From Burkholderiales bacterium (GTDB taxonomy: Bacteria > Pseudomonadota > Gammaproteobacteria > Burkholderiales > Burkholderiaceae_E): a stretch of DNA of 64,000 nt. A program made the position numbers and the translations under genes. The notes below the pieces were generated by a model. The model had not been told where the DNA came from, searched no databases, and worked only from the letters and a program-made list of their open reading frames with translations. This document shows, piece after piece, positions 47,318 through 56,742 of this stretch. Location: assembly GCA_026399835.1 (NCBI GenBank), contig JAPLQE010000047.1, positions 1 through 64,000 on the forward strand, written 5' to 3'. Each line of letters begins with the position of its first letter. Position 1 is the first letter of the stretch.

Positions 47318-49777
47318 GTGCCGAAGAAGCCGCCCGCCCGATCACGGCGTCCTGCCGCCCCGCCGCCCGCCTCGGTCGCCGCCCCTGCAGCGGCGGCCGC
47401 CCCGGCTGTTGCCGCGGGTCCGGCGTCGCGCCGACCGCGCGCGCTCGCGCTCGGTGCCGCGCTCGCCGTGCTGCTGGCGGCCGGTATCGCCGCCTGGGTG
47501 CTGCGCGCCGCGCCGCCCGTGCCCGTGGTGGCCGACGCGGCGCCCGCCGCAGCACCGACCGCCGCCGCGCCCGCCGCCGGACCGACCGCCGCCGCGCCGC
47601 GCACGCCGGCCGATTACGTCGACAACGCGAGCTGCGTCGGCTGCCACCAGGACGCGGCACGCGCCTGGCGCGGCTCGCACCATGCGAACGCGATGGCGCC
47701 CGCGGATGCCGCGAACGTGCGCGGCGACTTCGACGGCAGCACGTTCCGCCACCGCGGCGTCGCCACCCGGTTCGGCAAGCGCGACGATCGCTTCGTCGTG
47801 CGCACCGACGGCCCCGACGGCAAGCCGGGCGAGTTCGACGTCGCGTACACCTTCGGCTACGCGCCGCTGCAGCAGTACCTCGTGCCGATGCCCGGCGGCC
47901 GGCTGCAGCCGCTGCAGGTCGCCTGGGACGTGCCGAAGCGCCGCTGGTTCCACCTGCTGCCCGACGAGCGTGCGCCGGCCGGCGACGTGCTCCACTGGAC
48001 CGGCCGCTACCAGACCGCCAACACGATGTGCCTGTCCTGCCACGTGACCGGCTTCGAGAAGCGCTACGACGAGAAGACCGACACCTTCGCCTCGACGTGG
48101 AAGGAGCCGAACGTCTCGTGCCAGTCGTGCCACGGCCCGGGCAGCCGGCATGTCGGCTGGGCGCGTGCGAAGGCCGAGGGCAAGCCCGTGCCGGCCACGC
48201 CCGGCGAGCGGCTCGGCCTCGCGGTCGACTTCGCGGCCGCCGGCGGCCGTGGCCAGGTCGAGGTCTGCGCGGCCTGCCACTCGCGCCGGGCCGAGCTGAC
48301 CGCGACGCCGGTGCCCGGTGCGCCGCGGCTCGACCACTACCTGCCGGCGCTGCTCGCTCCGCCCCTCTACCACGTCGACGGCCAGCAGAACGACGAGGTC
48401 TTCGTCGACGGGTCGTACCGCCAGAGCCGGATGTACCAGGCGGGCGTGGGCTGCACGAACTGCCATGACGCGCACACCGGCCGCACGAAGGCCGAGGGCA
48501 ACGCGGTCTGCACGCAGTGCCACGCGCCCGTCGTGAACGCCGCGTTCCCGAAGGCGGCCGGCGGCTACGACAGCCCCGCCCACCACTTCCATGCCGCTGG
48601 CTCGAGCGGCGCGCAGTGCGCGGCCTGCCACATGCCGCCCAAGGTCTACATGCAGATCCAGGCGCGGCCCGACCACAGCCTGCGCGTGCCGCGCCCCGAC
48701 CTGTCGGTCAGGCTCGGCACGCCGAACGCCTGCAACCAGTGCCACACGGACCGGTCCGCGCAGTGGGCGGCCGAGCGTGTCGCCGCGTGGTACGGGCCGA
48801 ACCGTCGCCAGGAGCCGCACTGGGGCGAGGCCTTCTCGGCCGCACGGGCCGGGCGGCCGGGATCCTTGGAGGCGGTCGCACGCATCGCGGCCGACCGCGC
48901 GCAGCCCGGGCTCGTGCGCGCCACCGCGCTCGACCTGCTGCGCAGCGAACCCCGCACCGGCGACGCGATCCGCGTCGAGGCGACCCGCGATCCGGACCCC
49001 GAGGTGCGGGCCGCGGCCGCCGACAGCCTCGAGGCGCTGCCGCCGGCTGCGCGCGTCAACGGCCTCGGGCCGCTGCTCGGCGACCCGGTCCGCGCCGTGC
49101 GGATCGCCGCCGCACGGGCGCTGTCATCGCTGCCGCGCGAACGGCTCGACGCGGCGCTGCGCCCCGCCTTCGAGACCTCGCTCGCCGAATACGTCGCCGC
49201 GCAGTCGGTGTCGCTCGACATGCCGGGCGCGCGGCTGAACCTGGCCGTCGTCCACCAGAACGGCGGGCGGCTCGACGAAGCCGAGCGCCACTACCTCGCC
49301 GCGCTGCGCATCGACCCCGACTTCACGCCGGCGCGCGCGAACCTCTCGCGGATGTACAACGCGGCCGGCCGCAACGCGGACGCCGAGCGGGTGCTGGTCG
49401 AGGGGCTGGCCCGGATGCCCGAGCTGGGCGAGCTGCAGTACTCGCTCGGCCTGCTGCTCGCCGAGGCGCAGCGCATGCCCGAGGCGACCCGTGCGCTGCA
49501 GAAGGCCGCGCGCCTGCTGCCCGAGCGGGCCAAGGTCCACTACAACCTCGGGCTGGCGCTGCAGCACGGGGGGCAGCGCAAGGCCGCCGAGGCCTCGCTG
49601 CTGCAAGCGCAGCGGCTCGACCCCGCCGATCCGCAGTCGGCCTACGCGCTGGCCGTCCTGCACGCCCAGGACGGGCGCTGGGACGAGGCGATGAAGTGGG
49701 GCGACACGCTGCAGGCGCTGAGCCCCGGCGACCCCGGGGTCAGGCAGTTCGTCGAGCGGCTGCGGGCGCGGCGCTGA
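47318..49777 (+). CDS. Membrane-anchored octahaem c-type cytochrome with HEAT and TPR repeats
   Basis: The 819-residue protein starts with a Lys/Arg- and Ala/Pro-rich cytoplasmic stretch and one membrane helix at about residues 45-62. The GTG at 47318 (MPKKPPARSRR) is chosen; an in-frame ATG at 47270 would add 16. Eight CxxCH haem sites follow between Cys106 and Cys472: CVGCH, CLSCH, CQSCH, CAACH, CTNCH, CTQCH, CAACH and CNQCH. Residues about 500-620 are HEAT-like repeats (DPDPEVRAAAADSLEAL, DPVRAVRIAAARALSSL), and about 640-815 are TPR repeats (DEAERHYLAALRIDP). Such proteins are periplasmic electron carriers with a docking region. It is divergent from the receiver/sulfatase/HAD group and convergent with pilC. 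Confidence 0.85.
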   Translation: MPKKPPARSRRPAAPPPASVAAPAAAAAPAVAAGPASRRPRALALGAALAVLLAAGIAAWVLRAAPPVPVVADAAPAAAPTAAAPAAGPTAAAPRTPADYVDNASCVGCHQDAARAWRGSHHANAMAPADAANVRGDFDGSTFRHRGVATRFGKRDDRFVVRTDGPDGKPGEFDVAYTFGYAPLQQYLVPMPGGRLQPLQVAWDVPKRRWFHLLPDERAPAGDVLHWTGRYQTANTMCLSCHVTGFEKRYDEKTDTFASTWKEPNVSCQSCHGPGSRHVGWARAKAEGKPVPATPGERLGLAVDFAAAGGRGQVEVCAACHSRRAELTATPVPGAPRLDHYLPALLAPPLYHVDGQQNDEVFVDGSYRQSRMYQAGVGCTNCHDAHTGRTKAEGNAVCTQCHAPVVNAAFPKAAGGYDSPAHHFHAAGSSGAQCAACHMPPKVYMQIQARPDHSLRVPRPDLSVRLGTPNACNQCHTDRSAQWAAERVAAWYGPNRRQEPHWGEAFSAARAGRPGSLEAVARIAADRAQPGLVRATALDLLRSEPRTGDAIRVEATRDPDPEVRAAAADSLEALPPAARVNGLGPLLGDPVRAVRIAAARALSSLPRERLDAALRPAFETSLAEYVAAQSVSLDMPGARLNLAVVHQNGGRLDEAERHYLAALRIDPDFTPARANLSRMYNAAGRNADAERVLVEGLARMPELGELQYSLGLLLAEAQRMPEATRALQKAARLLPERAKVHYNLGLALQHGGQRKAAEASLLQAQRLDPADPQSAYALAVLHAQDGRWDEAMKWGDTLQALSPGDPGVRQFVERLRARR

Positions 49778-49822
49778 GGCGCGGCGCCGACCGTCGAGGA
49801 CGGCGTCGATCTGCCACTGTGG

Positions 49823-51058
49823 TCAGACCACCTGGCCCATCTTGAAGATCGGCAGGTACATCGCGACGACCAGTCCGCCGATCACGGTGCCCAGCACGAC
49901 CATGATCAGCGGTTCCATCAGCGAGGACAGCCCCTCGACCGCGTCATCGACCTCGCGCTCGTAGATGTCGGCCGACTTGCCCAGCATGGAGTCGAGTGCG
50001 CCCGACTCCTCGCCGATGGCGGCCATCTGCAGCACCATGTTCGGGAAGACCTTCGCGTTCTGCATCGACACCGTCAGGCCGGTGCCGGTGGACACCTCCT
50101 GCTGGATCTTCTTGGTCGCCTGCAGGTACACGATGTTGCCGGAGGCGCCGCCCACCGAGTCCAGCGCCTCGACCAGCGGCACGCCGGCCGCGAACATGGT
50201 GGACAGCGTGCGCAGCCACCGCGCGATCGTCGCCTTGCGCAGCACTTCGCCGAAGATCGGCAGCTTGAGCAGGAGCCGGTCCATCGCCATCTGGACCGCG
50301 GGAGATCGCGTCCAGGCCTGCTTGATGAAGTAGAAGATGCCGAAGAGGACGCCGAAGATGATGTACCACCGGGCCACGAAGAAGTCCGACATCCCGATGA
50401 CGACCAGCGTCGGCGTGGGCAGGTCGGCGCCGAAGTTCGAGAACACCTCCTTGAAGGCCGGGATCACGAACAGCATGATCACGACGACGACGATGGCAGC
50501 GACGCCGAGCACGGCGATCGGGTAGAAGAGCGCGGACTTGATCTTGCCCTTGATCGCCTGCATCTTTTCCTTGTATATCGCCAGGCGATCGAGCAGGTCG
50601 TCCAGGATACCGGCCTGCTCGCCCGCATCGACCAGGTTGCAGAAGAGCTGGTCGAAGTAGCGCGGGTACTTGCGGAACGCCTGCGACAGCGATGTGCCGG
50701 TCTCGACGTCGCCCTTGATGTCGGTGAAGAGCTTGGCGACCGACTGGTTGTCGGTGCCCTTGGCGACGATGTCGAAGGCCTGCAGCAGCGGCACGCCCGC
50801 CTTCATCATGGTCGCGAGCTGGCGCGTGAACATGGTGATGTCGCGGTCGGTGATCGCCTTGCCGCGCTTGTAGCGCTGCTGGCGCACCTTGACGACGGCG
50901 ATGCCCTGGCGGCGCAGCGTCGTGGTCACCACCGCCTCGCCGCCGGCGCGCATCTCGCCGCGGATGGTCTTGCCGGCCCGGTCGCGCCCTTCCCATTGGA
51001 AGGTCACTTCCTTGACGGGCGTGGGGCGGTTCGTGGTCCTGAGCGCGGGGGTGGCCAT
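49823..51058 (-). CDS. pilC: Type IV pilus inner-membrane platform protein PilC
   Basis: PilC is the polytopic membrane base on which the PilB motor adds or removes pilin. The 411-residue protein has two repeated GspF domains (about 75-200 and 275-400), three membrane helices (including VLGVAAIVVVVIMLFVI and the C-terminal GTVIGGLVVAMYLPIF), and typical stretches such as LLDRLAIYKEKMQAIKGKIKSALFYPI and GEESGALDSMLGKSADIYEREVD. It follows pilB after 13 bases on the same strand. Confidence 0.93.
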   Translation of the reverse strand: MATPALRTTNRPTPVKEVTFQWEGRDRAGKTIRGEMRAGGEAVVTTTLRRQGIAVVKVRQQRYKRGKAITDRDITMFTRQLATMMKAGVPLLQAFDIVAKGTDNQSVAKLFTDIKGDVETGTSLSQAFRKYPRYFDQLFCNLVDAGEQAGILDDLLDRLAIYKEKMQAIKGKIKSALFYPIAVLGVAAIVVVVIMLFVIPAFKEVFSNFGADLPTPTLVVIGMSDFFVARWYIIFGVLFGIFYFIKQAWTRSPAVQMAMDRLLLKLPIFGEVLRKATIARWLRTLSTMFAAGVPLVEALDSVGGASGNIVYLQATKKIQQEVSTGTGLTVSMQNAKVFPNMVLQMAAIGEESGALDSMLGKSADIYEREVDDAVEGLSSLMEPLIMVVLGTVIGGLVVAMYLPIFKMGQVV

Positions 51059-51071
51059 CTCTAGCTCCGTT

Positions 51072-52796
51072 TCATTCGTTGGTCACGCCGAGGACTTCCT
51101 CGATCGAGGTATGGCCCTGCCGGACCTTCTTCAGGCCCGAGTTGCGCAGGTCGGACACGCCCTCGCGCTTGGCCTGCGCGGCGATGTCCATCGCGTTGCC
51201 GCCGGCGAGGATGAGGCGCTGGATCTCTTCGGTGATCGGCATCACCTGGTAGATACCGACCCGACCCTTGTAGCCGCCGCCGCTGCAGCGCTCGCAGCCG
51301 ACCGGCCGGTAGGGCGTCCAGCTGCCGTCGAGATCGGATTCCTTGAAGCCGGCGGCGAGCAGCGCCGCCTCGTCGATCTCGGCGGGCTGCTTGCAGGTGC
51401 ACAGCCGACGCGCCAGGCGCTGCGCGGTGATCAGGATCACCGACGAGGCGATGTTGAACGGCGCGATGCCCATGTTCATCATCCGCGTCAGCGTGGTCGG
51501 CGCGTCGTTGGTGTGCAGCGTCGACAGCACCATGTGACCGGTCTGCGCGGCCTTGATCGCGATGTCCGCGGTTTCGAGGTCGCGGATCTCGCCGACCATG
51601 ATCACGTCCGGATCCTGGCGCAGGAAGGACTTCAGCGCGGCCGAGAACGACAGGCCCGCCTTGTCGTTCACGTTGACCTGGTTCACGCCGGGCAGGTTGA
51701 TCTCGGCCGGGTCCTCCGCGGTCGAGATGTTGGTGCCCGGCTTGTTCAGGATGTTCAGGCAGGTGTAGAGCGACACCGTCTTGCCCGAGCCGGTCGGGCC
51801 GGTGACCAGCACCATGCCGTAGGGGCGGCTCACCGCGGACAGCAGCGCCTCCTTCTGGTCTGGGTCGTAGCCCAATGCGTCGATGCCGAGCTTTGCCGAC
51901 GACGGATCCAGGATCCGCATCACGATCTTCTCGCCGAACAGCGTGGGCAGCGTGGAGACCCGGAAGTCGATCGCCCGCGTCGCGGACATCACCAGCTTCA
52001 TCCGCCCGTCCTGCGGAATGCGCTTCTCGGAGATGTCGAGCTTCGAGATCACCTTGATCCGCGAGGCGAGCTTCTCCTTGATCGCCAGCGGCGGCTGCGA
52101 GATCTCGCGCAGCTCGCCGTCGATCCGGTAGCGGATCCGGTAGTACTTCTCGTACGGCTCGAAGTGGATGTCGGAGGCGCCGCCGTTGATCGCGTCGAGC
52201 AGCACCTTCTGCAGGTAGCGCACGATCGGCGCGTCATCGACCTCGGAGGTGTCCTCGGCCTGCGCAGGCTCCGCGCCGCCGTCCTCGAGCTCGATGTCCG
52301 AGAAGTCTCCCTCGGCGAGCGCGGTGACCTGCTCGGTGGCCGAGGCGCCGAGCGTGTCGATCACCTTGAGCAGCTTGTCGTGCTCGACGACGATCGGGTC
52401 GACAGTCGCCTGAGCCTGGAACTTGACCCGGTCGATCGCCTGCAGGTCGGTCGGATCGGACAGCAGCACGGTCAGGCGGTTGCCGCGCTTGACCAGCGGC
52501 AGGATCCGGCTCTCGACCAGCAGCTTGCGGTCGATCAGCTCGGTCGGGATCGACGTGAGATCGAGCGCCGCGAGATCCATCAGCGGCAGGCCGAAGGTGT
52601 CGGACGCGAACCGTGCCAGCTTGATCGAGGGCAGCTGGCCGCCGGCGACGAGCTCGTCGACGAACTTCGTCGACGTGCCCTCGATCTTGCGGTGCAGCGC
52701 CATGGCCTGCTCCGGCCTCAGCAGCTGATGCTGCACGAGGGCACGGGCCAGTCCGGACAGCACGACGGTGTCGGCGGGGGCTCCGACGGCGCTCAT
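51072..52796 (-). CDS. pilB: Type IV pilus assembly ATPase PilB
   Basis: PilB powers pilus extension from the cytoplasm. The 574-residue protein has the N-terminal GSPII_E domain, the Walker A loop VTGPTGSGKTVSLY, the Asp-box DPDVIMVGEIRD, the His-box HTNDAPTTLTRM, and the zinc-binding tetracysteine (LCTCKQP...GCERCSGGGYKGR). The ATG at 52796 has AGAGG nine bases upstream, preferred over an in-frame ATG five codons earlier. Its ATG overlaps the stop of an upstream PAS gene by four bases. Confidence 0.93.
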   Translation of the reverse strand: MSAVGAPADTVVLSGLARALVQHQLLRPEQAMALHRKIEGTSTKFVDELVAGGQLPSIKLARFASDTFGLPLMDLAALDLTSIPTELIDRKLLVESRILPLVKRGNRLTVLLSDPTDLQAIDRVKFQAQATVDPIVVEHDKLLKVIDTLGASATEQVTALAEGDFSDIELEDGGAEPAQAEDTSEVDDAPIVRYLQKVLLDAINGGASDIHFEPYEKYYRIRYRIDGELREISQPPLAIKEKLASRIKVISKLDISEKRIPQDGRMKLVMSATRAIDFRVSTLPTLFGEKIVMRILDPSSAKLGIDALGYDPDQKEALLSAVSRPYGMVLVTGPTGSGKTVSLYTCLNILNKPGTNISTAEDPAEINLPGVNQVNVNDKAGLSFSAALKSFLRQDPDVIMVGEIRDLETADIAIKAAQTGHMVLSTLHTNDAPTTLTRMMNMGIAPFNIASSVILITAQRLARRLCTCKQPAEIDEAALLAAGFKESDLDGSWTPYRPVGCERCSGGGYKGRVGIYQVMPITEEIQRLILAGGNAMDIAAQAKREGVSDLRNSGLKKVRQGHTSIEEVLGVTNE

Positions 52797-53596
52797 CGGA
52801 GGCCTCTGCATGAAGGGCGTGGGATCACGTGTTCGAGTGTGCGGCCGCCGGATGCGGATGGGTACGCGATCGCGTCGGCCCGGAGACGGACGGTGCCGCC
52901 CGACGTACGAACGGCGGCGGCGGCGTCGGCCGCCCGCCACGCGAGGGTGGGGCTCCGGGCGTCGCTCATGCCGGGGGGGCGCGCCGCGCGGCGAGCGCGC
53001 TTGGCCTCGTACATCGCGGCGTCCTCGAGCAGCTGCTGGAGCGCGGTCTCGGTCGCGCCGCGGTTCAGCAGCCCGGTCAGCCGGTCGCGGTGCGCGAGCT
53101 GGCGCAGGCGCTCCTGCGCGCGGTGCGCCTGGCTGACGTCGCGCGCCACGCCGTGCCAGCCGATGCGGCGGCCCCCGGGTGCGGGCGTCGGCTCCCCGCT
53201 GAACGCGATCCGCCGCTCGATGTTGCCGCCCAGCGCGCGGGTGACGCAGACGAAGTCGGCGAACGGGCGGTGGGATTCGAGCAGCGAGTGCAGGTCGTCC
53301 CACTCACCGGAGAGCGGTGTGGTGGCGGGCAGCTCCCAGGGCGCGCGCCCGAGCAGCAGCCGGCCCAGGTCGTCGGCCGACGGGCCGCCGCCGGTGCAGC
53401 GCACGAAGCGCAGCGACAGGTCCAGCGCCCAGAACCAGTCGGAGGACAGCCGCATCAGCGCCTCGAGCCGGGCCTCGCTGCGCGCCAGGCGCTCGGGCAG
53501 TTCCGCGCAGCCCGCATGCAGCGGCGCGCCGTCCCCGCCCGGATCGGCGGGGGCGCCGGAGCAGGCGAGGGCGGCAGGATCGGAGCGGCGCGTCAT
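52793..53596 (-). CDS. PAS protein with an excised GGDEF domain, coupled to pilB
   Basis: The 267-residue protein begins [18 protein letters not shown] domain fills about residues 50-160 ([38 protein letters not shown]), as in PAS/PAC sensors of c-di-GMP enzymes. It then starts a GGDEF domain correctly ([13 protein letters not shown], Asp171), but after 20 residues jumps to that domain's end ([12 protein letters not shown], Asp192). The normal gap is about 120 residues, so the GG[D/E]EF active site, substrate site and most of the fold are missing, in frame. The remaining 60 residues are not recognisable. Its stop overlaps the pilB ATG (ATGA). It may still be a PAS sensor, or may be decaying. 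Confidence 0.75.
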   Translation of the reverse strand: MTRRSDPAALACSGAPADPGGDGAPLHAGCAELPERLARSEARLEALMRLSSDWFWALDLSLRFVRCTGGGPSADDLGRLLLGRAPWELPATTPLSGEWDDLHSLLESHRPFADFVCVTRALGGNIERRIAFSGEPTPAPGGRRIGWHGVARDVSQAHRAQERLRQLAHRDRLTGLLNRGATETALQQLLEDAAMYEAKRARRAARPPGMSDARSPTLAWRAADAAAAVRTSGGTVRLRADAIAYPSASGGRTLEHVIPRPSCRGLR

Positions 53597-53758
53597 CGGG
53601 CGGAGTCGGGGGAAGTTCGGAGCATCATCGGCCGCCCCGGGCGCCGCACCAGCGCGACCCCGCGGACGGCCGCTGCCGGCCGATGGAACGTCGGCGCGTG
53701 GCGTCCCGGGGGGCCTTGCTACACTCGGCGCTCCAGGCACGAGGAGACGAGAGACGAC

Positions 53759-55549
53759 ATGGGCGGCACCACTGCACCGAAGGGATTGCGCTCGCGCGCG
53801 TGGTTCAACAATCCCGACAACATGGGGATGACCGCGCTCTACCTCGAGCGCTACATGAACTTCGGCCTGTCGCTCGACGAGCTGAAGAACAGCGGCAAGC
53901 CGATCGTCGGCCTCGCCCAGACCGGCAGCGACCTGTCGCCGTGCAACCGCCACCACATCGAGCTCGCGCACCGCGTGCGCGACGGCATCCGCGACGCTGG
54001 CGGCATCCCGATGGAGTTCCCGGTCCACCCGATCCAGGAGACCGGCAAGCGGCCGACCGCCGCGCTCGACCGCAACCTCACCTACCTGTCGCTGGTCGAG
54101 ATCCTGTACGGCTATCCGATGGACGGGGTGGTGCTTACCACCGGCTGCGACAAGACGACGCCGGCGATGCTGATGGGCGCGGCGACGGTCGACATCCCGT
54201 CGATCGTCCTGTCCGGCGGCCCGATGATCAACGGGTACCACAACGGCGGCCTGTCCGGCTCGGGCACGATCGTCTGGTTCGCGCGCCAGGAGCTGGCCGC
54301 CGGCCGGATCGACTACGACGGTTTCCTGAAGATGGTCGCCTCGGGCGCGCCGTCGGCGGGCCACTGCAACACGATGGGCACCGCGCTGTCGATGAACAGC
54401 GTCGCCGAGGCCCTCGGCATGTCGCTGCCCGGCTGCGCCGCGATCCCCGGCCCGCACCGCGACCGGTACGAGATGGCCTACTGGACCGGGCGGCGCATCG
54501 TCGAGATGATCCGCGAGGACCTGCGCCCGTCGAAGGTGATGACGCGCAAGGCCTTCGAGAACGCGATCGTCGCCTCGAGCGCGCTCGGCGCGTCGACCAA
54601 CTGCCCGCCGCACGTGACCGCGATCGCGCGCCACATGGGCGTGGAGCTCGACATCCGTGACTGGGACCGCATCGGCTACGCGATCCCGCTGCTGACCAAC
54701 CTGATGCCGGCGGGCGAGTACCTCGGCGAGGAGTTCCACCGCGCGGGCGGCGTGCCCGGCGTGATGAACGAGCTGCTGCAGGCCGGCAAGCTGCACGCCG
54801 ACGCGATGACGGTCTCGGGCAAGACGGTGGGCGAGGCCTACGGGAACACGCCGGTCACCGATCGCCGGGTGATCAAGGCCTACGACGCGCCGATGCAGAA
54901 GGAGGCCGGCTTCGCGGTGCTCTCCGGCAACCTCTTCGATGCAGCGGTGATGAAGACCTCGGTGATCTCGCCGGAGTTCCGCAAGCGCTACCTCGAGGAT
55001 CCGAAGGATCCGAACGCCTTCGAGGGGCGGGCGATCGTCTTCGAGGGGCCGGAGGACTATCACGAGCGGATCAACGATGCGTCGCTGAACATCGATGCGA
55101 ACTGCATGCTGTTCATCCGCGGCACCGGCCCGATCGGCTATCCGGGCGCGGCCGAGGTGGTGAACATGCTGCCGCCGGACGCGCTGGTGAAGCAGGGCAT
55201 CACGATGCTGCCCTGCGTGGGTGACGGGCGTCAGTCCGGCACTTCGGCGAGCCCCTCGATCCTGAACGCCTCGCCCGAGTCCGCGGTGGGCGGCGGCCTC
55301 GCGCTGCTGCGCACCGGTGACCGGGTGCGCGTCGACCTCGGCCGGCGCACGGCGAACATCATGATCTCCGACGCCGAGCTCGCCGAGCGCCGCGCCGCCT
55401 GGAAGGCCCCCGACCTGCAGAGCCAGACGCCTTGGCAGGAGCTGCAGCGGCGTCACGTCGGACAGCTCTCGAGCGGGGCCTGCCTGGACTTCGCGATCAA
55501 GTACCAGCGGATCTCGACCACGCGGGGCCTGCCGCGCGACAACCACTAG
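53759..55549 (+). CDS. IlvD/Edd-family dehydratase, probably sugar-acid (L-arabinonate/pentonate-type)
   Basis: The 596-residue enzyme removes water from a 2,3-dihydroxy acid using an iron-sulfur cluster. The cluster cysteines are in [22 protein letters not shown] and [13 protein letters not shown]. The opening [26 protein letters not shown] and the late [22 protein letters not shown] are typical of the L-arabinonate/xylonate dehydratase subgroup rather than of true IlvD, which lacks this start. A GGAG site is about 13 bases upstream and a TACACT -10-like box at 53720-53725. An exported hydrolase gene follows after two bases, so co-transcription is likely. The exact substrate is not certain. 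Confidence 0.85.
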   Translation: MGGTTAPKGLRSRAWFNNPDNMGMTALYLERYMNFGLSLDELKNSGKPIVGLAQTGSDLSPCNRHHIELAHRVRDGIRDAGGIPMEFPVHPIQETGKRPTAALDRNLTYLSLVEILYGYPMDGVVLTTGCDKTTPAMLMGAATVDIPSIVLSGGPMINGYHNGGLSGSGTIVWFARQELAAGRIDYDGFLKMVASGAPSAGHCNTMGTALSMNSVAEALGMSLPGCAAIPGPHRDRYEMAYWTGRRIVEMIREDLRPSKVMTRKAFENAIVASSALGASTNCPPHVTAIARHMGVELDIRDWDRIGYAIPLLTNLMPAGEYLGEEFHRAGGVPGVMNELLQAGKLHADAMTVSGKTVGEAYGNTPVTDRRVIKAYDAPMQKEAGFAVLSGNLFDAAVMKTSVISPEFRKRYLEDPKDPNAFEGRAIVFEGPEDYHERINDASLNIDANCMLFIRGTGPIGYPGAAEVVNMLPPDALVKQGITMLPCVGDGRQSGTSASPSILNASPESAVGGGLALLRTGDRVRVDLGRRTANIMISDAELAERRAAWKAPDLQSQTPWQELQRRHVGQLSSGACLDFAIKYQRISTTRGLPRDNH

Positions 55550-55551
55550 CC

Positions 55552-56652
55552 GTGGCGGCGCCGCTGCCTGTGCCGCGCCCGCGGCCCTCGGGGGCGGCGC
55601 GGCGGCGCCGGGTGGCCTGCGGCGTCCTCTCGGCGCTCGCCGTCGGATGCGCGCTCGCGCGGCCCGCATGGGCCGACGCCGGCCTCGCCGAGCGGCTGGC
55701 GCAGCCCGGCGTGCACACCGTCGAGACGCTCGATCTCGATCTGCCCGACCCGGTGCGCGGGCGCACGCTGCCGCTGCGGCTGCGCGTGCCCCAGCCCTGC
55801 ACCGCGGCCCTGCCGCGGCCGCTCGTCGTGTTCTCGCACGGGCTGGGCGGCTCGCGCGCCGGTGGCGCGGCCTGGGGCGCCCACTGGGCGAGCCACGGCT
55901 TCGTCGTCGCCCACCTGCAGCATCCGGGCAGCGATGCATCGCTGTGGCGCGGGCAGCCCGGGGGCTTCACCCTCGAGGCGCTGCGCCCGGGCATGTCCCC
56001 GGCGCAGTACGTGGCACGGGTGCGCGACGTGCCGTTCGCGCTCGATGCGCTCGCGGCGCTCGCCGCTTCGCGCGTCGACTCGCGCGTCGTCTCGCCCCCC
56101 GGGCTGGGCTGCATCGACGCTGCCCGCGTCGGCATGTCCGGTCACTCGTTCGGCGCGCTGACCACCCAGGCGCTCGCCGGCCAGTCGCTGCCTCGGCTCG
56201 CCGAGGCCGCCGCCGCCGCCTGGGGCCGCGATCCGCGCGTGGTCGCGGCGATCGCCTTCAGCCCCTCGATGCGCGATGGCTCGCCTGCGGCCCGTGCGTC
56301 GTTCGCGACCGTGGCCGTGCCCTTCCTGTCGGTCACCGGCAGCCTCGATGGCGACGTCGTCGGCACCGGCGCGACCGCAGCCTCGCGGCGTGCGGTCCAC
56401 GAGGCGCTGCCCGGGCCGGGACGCCGCCTGCTCTGGCTCGACGGTGCGGACCACATGGGCTTAGACGGCGGCCCGCCCCGCCTACCTGCCGAGGGCCGCG
56501 CCGACGACCGCGGCATGCAGCGCGTCGTGCGCGCGGTGACGCTCGCGTTCTGGCAGGCCACGCTCGCGGGCGACGCCGTCGCGCAGGCCTGGCTCGACGG
56601 CGGCGGCCCGGACACCCTGCTCGGTCCGGCCGATCGCTGGGTGCCGCGCTAG
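55552..56652 (+). CDS. Exported alpha/beta hydrolase (dienelactone-hydrolase/platelet-activating-factor-acetylhydrolase-like)
   Basis: The 366-residue protein starts at GTG 55552 with an Arg-rich stretch and a hydrophobic signal segment (VACGVLSALAVGCALARPAWA, split here into two parts at about residues 22-42). The catalytic core has the oxyanion sequence VFSHGLGGSRAG and the nucleophile elbow GMSGHSFGALTTQ near residue 200. The acid and His lie in SVTGSLDGDVV and LDGADHMGL. It belongs with predicted secreted dienelactone-hydrolase-like lipases/esterases. It is two bases after the dehydratase gene, which links the two in one operon but does not reveal the substrate. Confidence 0.7.
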   Translation: MAAPLPVPRPRPSGAARRRRVACGVLSALAVGCALARPAWADAGLAERLAQPGVHTVETLDLDLPDPVRGRTLPLRLRVPQPCTAALPRPLVVFSHGLGGSRAGGAAWGAHWASHGFVVAHLQHPGSDASLWRGQPGGFTLEALRPGMSPAQYVARVRDVPFALDALAALAASRVDSRVVSPPGLGCIDAARVGMSGHSFGALTTQALAGQSLPRLAEAAAAAWGRDPRVVAAIAFSPSMRDGSPAARASFATVAVPFLSVTGSLDGDVVGTGATAASRRAVHEALPGPGRRLLWLDGADHMGLDGGPPRLPAEGRADDRGMQRVVRAVTLAFWQATLAGDAVAQAWLDGGGPDTLLGPADRWVPR

Positions 56653-56655
56653 GCG

Positions 56656-56669
56656 CTGCCCGCGGGCAG
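56656..56669. terminator. Palindrome between convergent hydrolase and ROK genes
   Basis: CTGCCCGCGGGCAG is a perfect 14-base palindrome four bases after the hydrolase stop. It can form a 5-bp GC stem on either strand, with no T run. The rest of the 90-base gap holds a short CCGTGGCCATGG-type repeat and no gene. Confidence 0.4.
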
Positions 56670-56742
56670 GGTGCGGGCCGTGGCCATGGCCGTGGCCGTG
56701 GCAGTACCTCGGCAGTACCGCGGCCGGCCTGCGCGCCAACGC

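Noticed and set aside
54478-54672. Small minus-strand open frames inside the dehydratase gene
   Set aside because: They lie fully inside a gene with intact family motifs and have no ribosome site or homology that I recognise.
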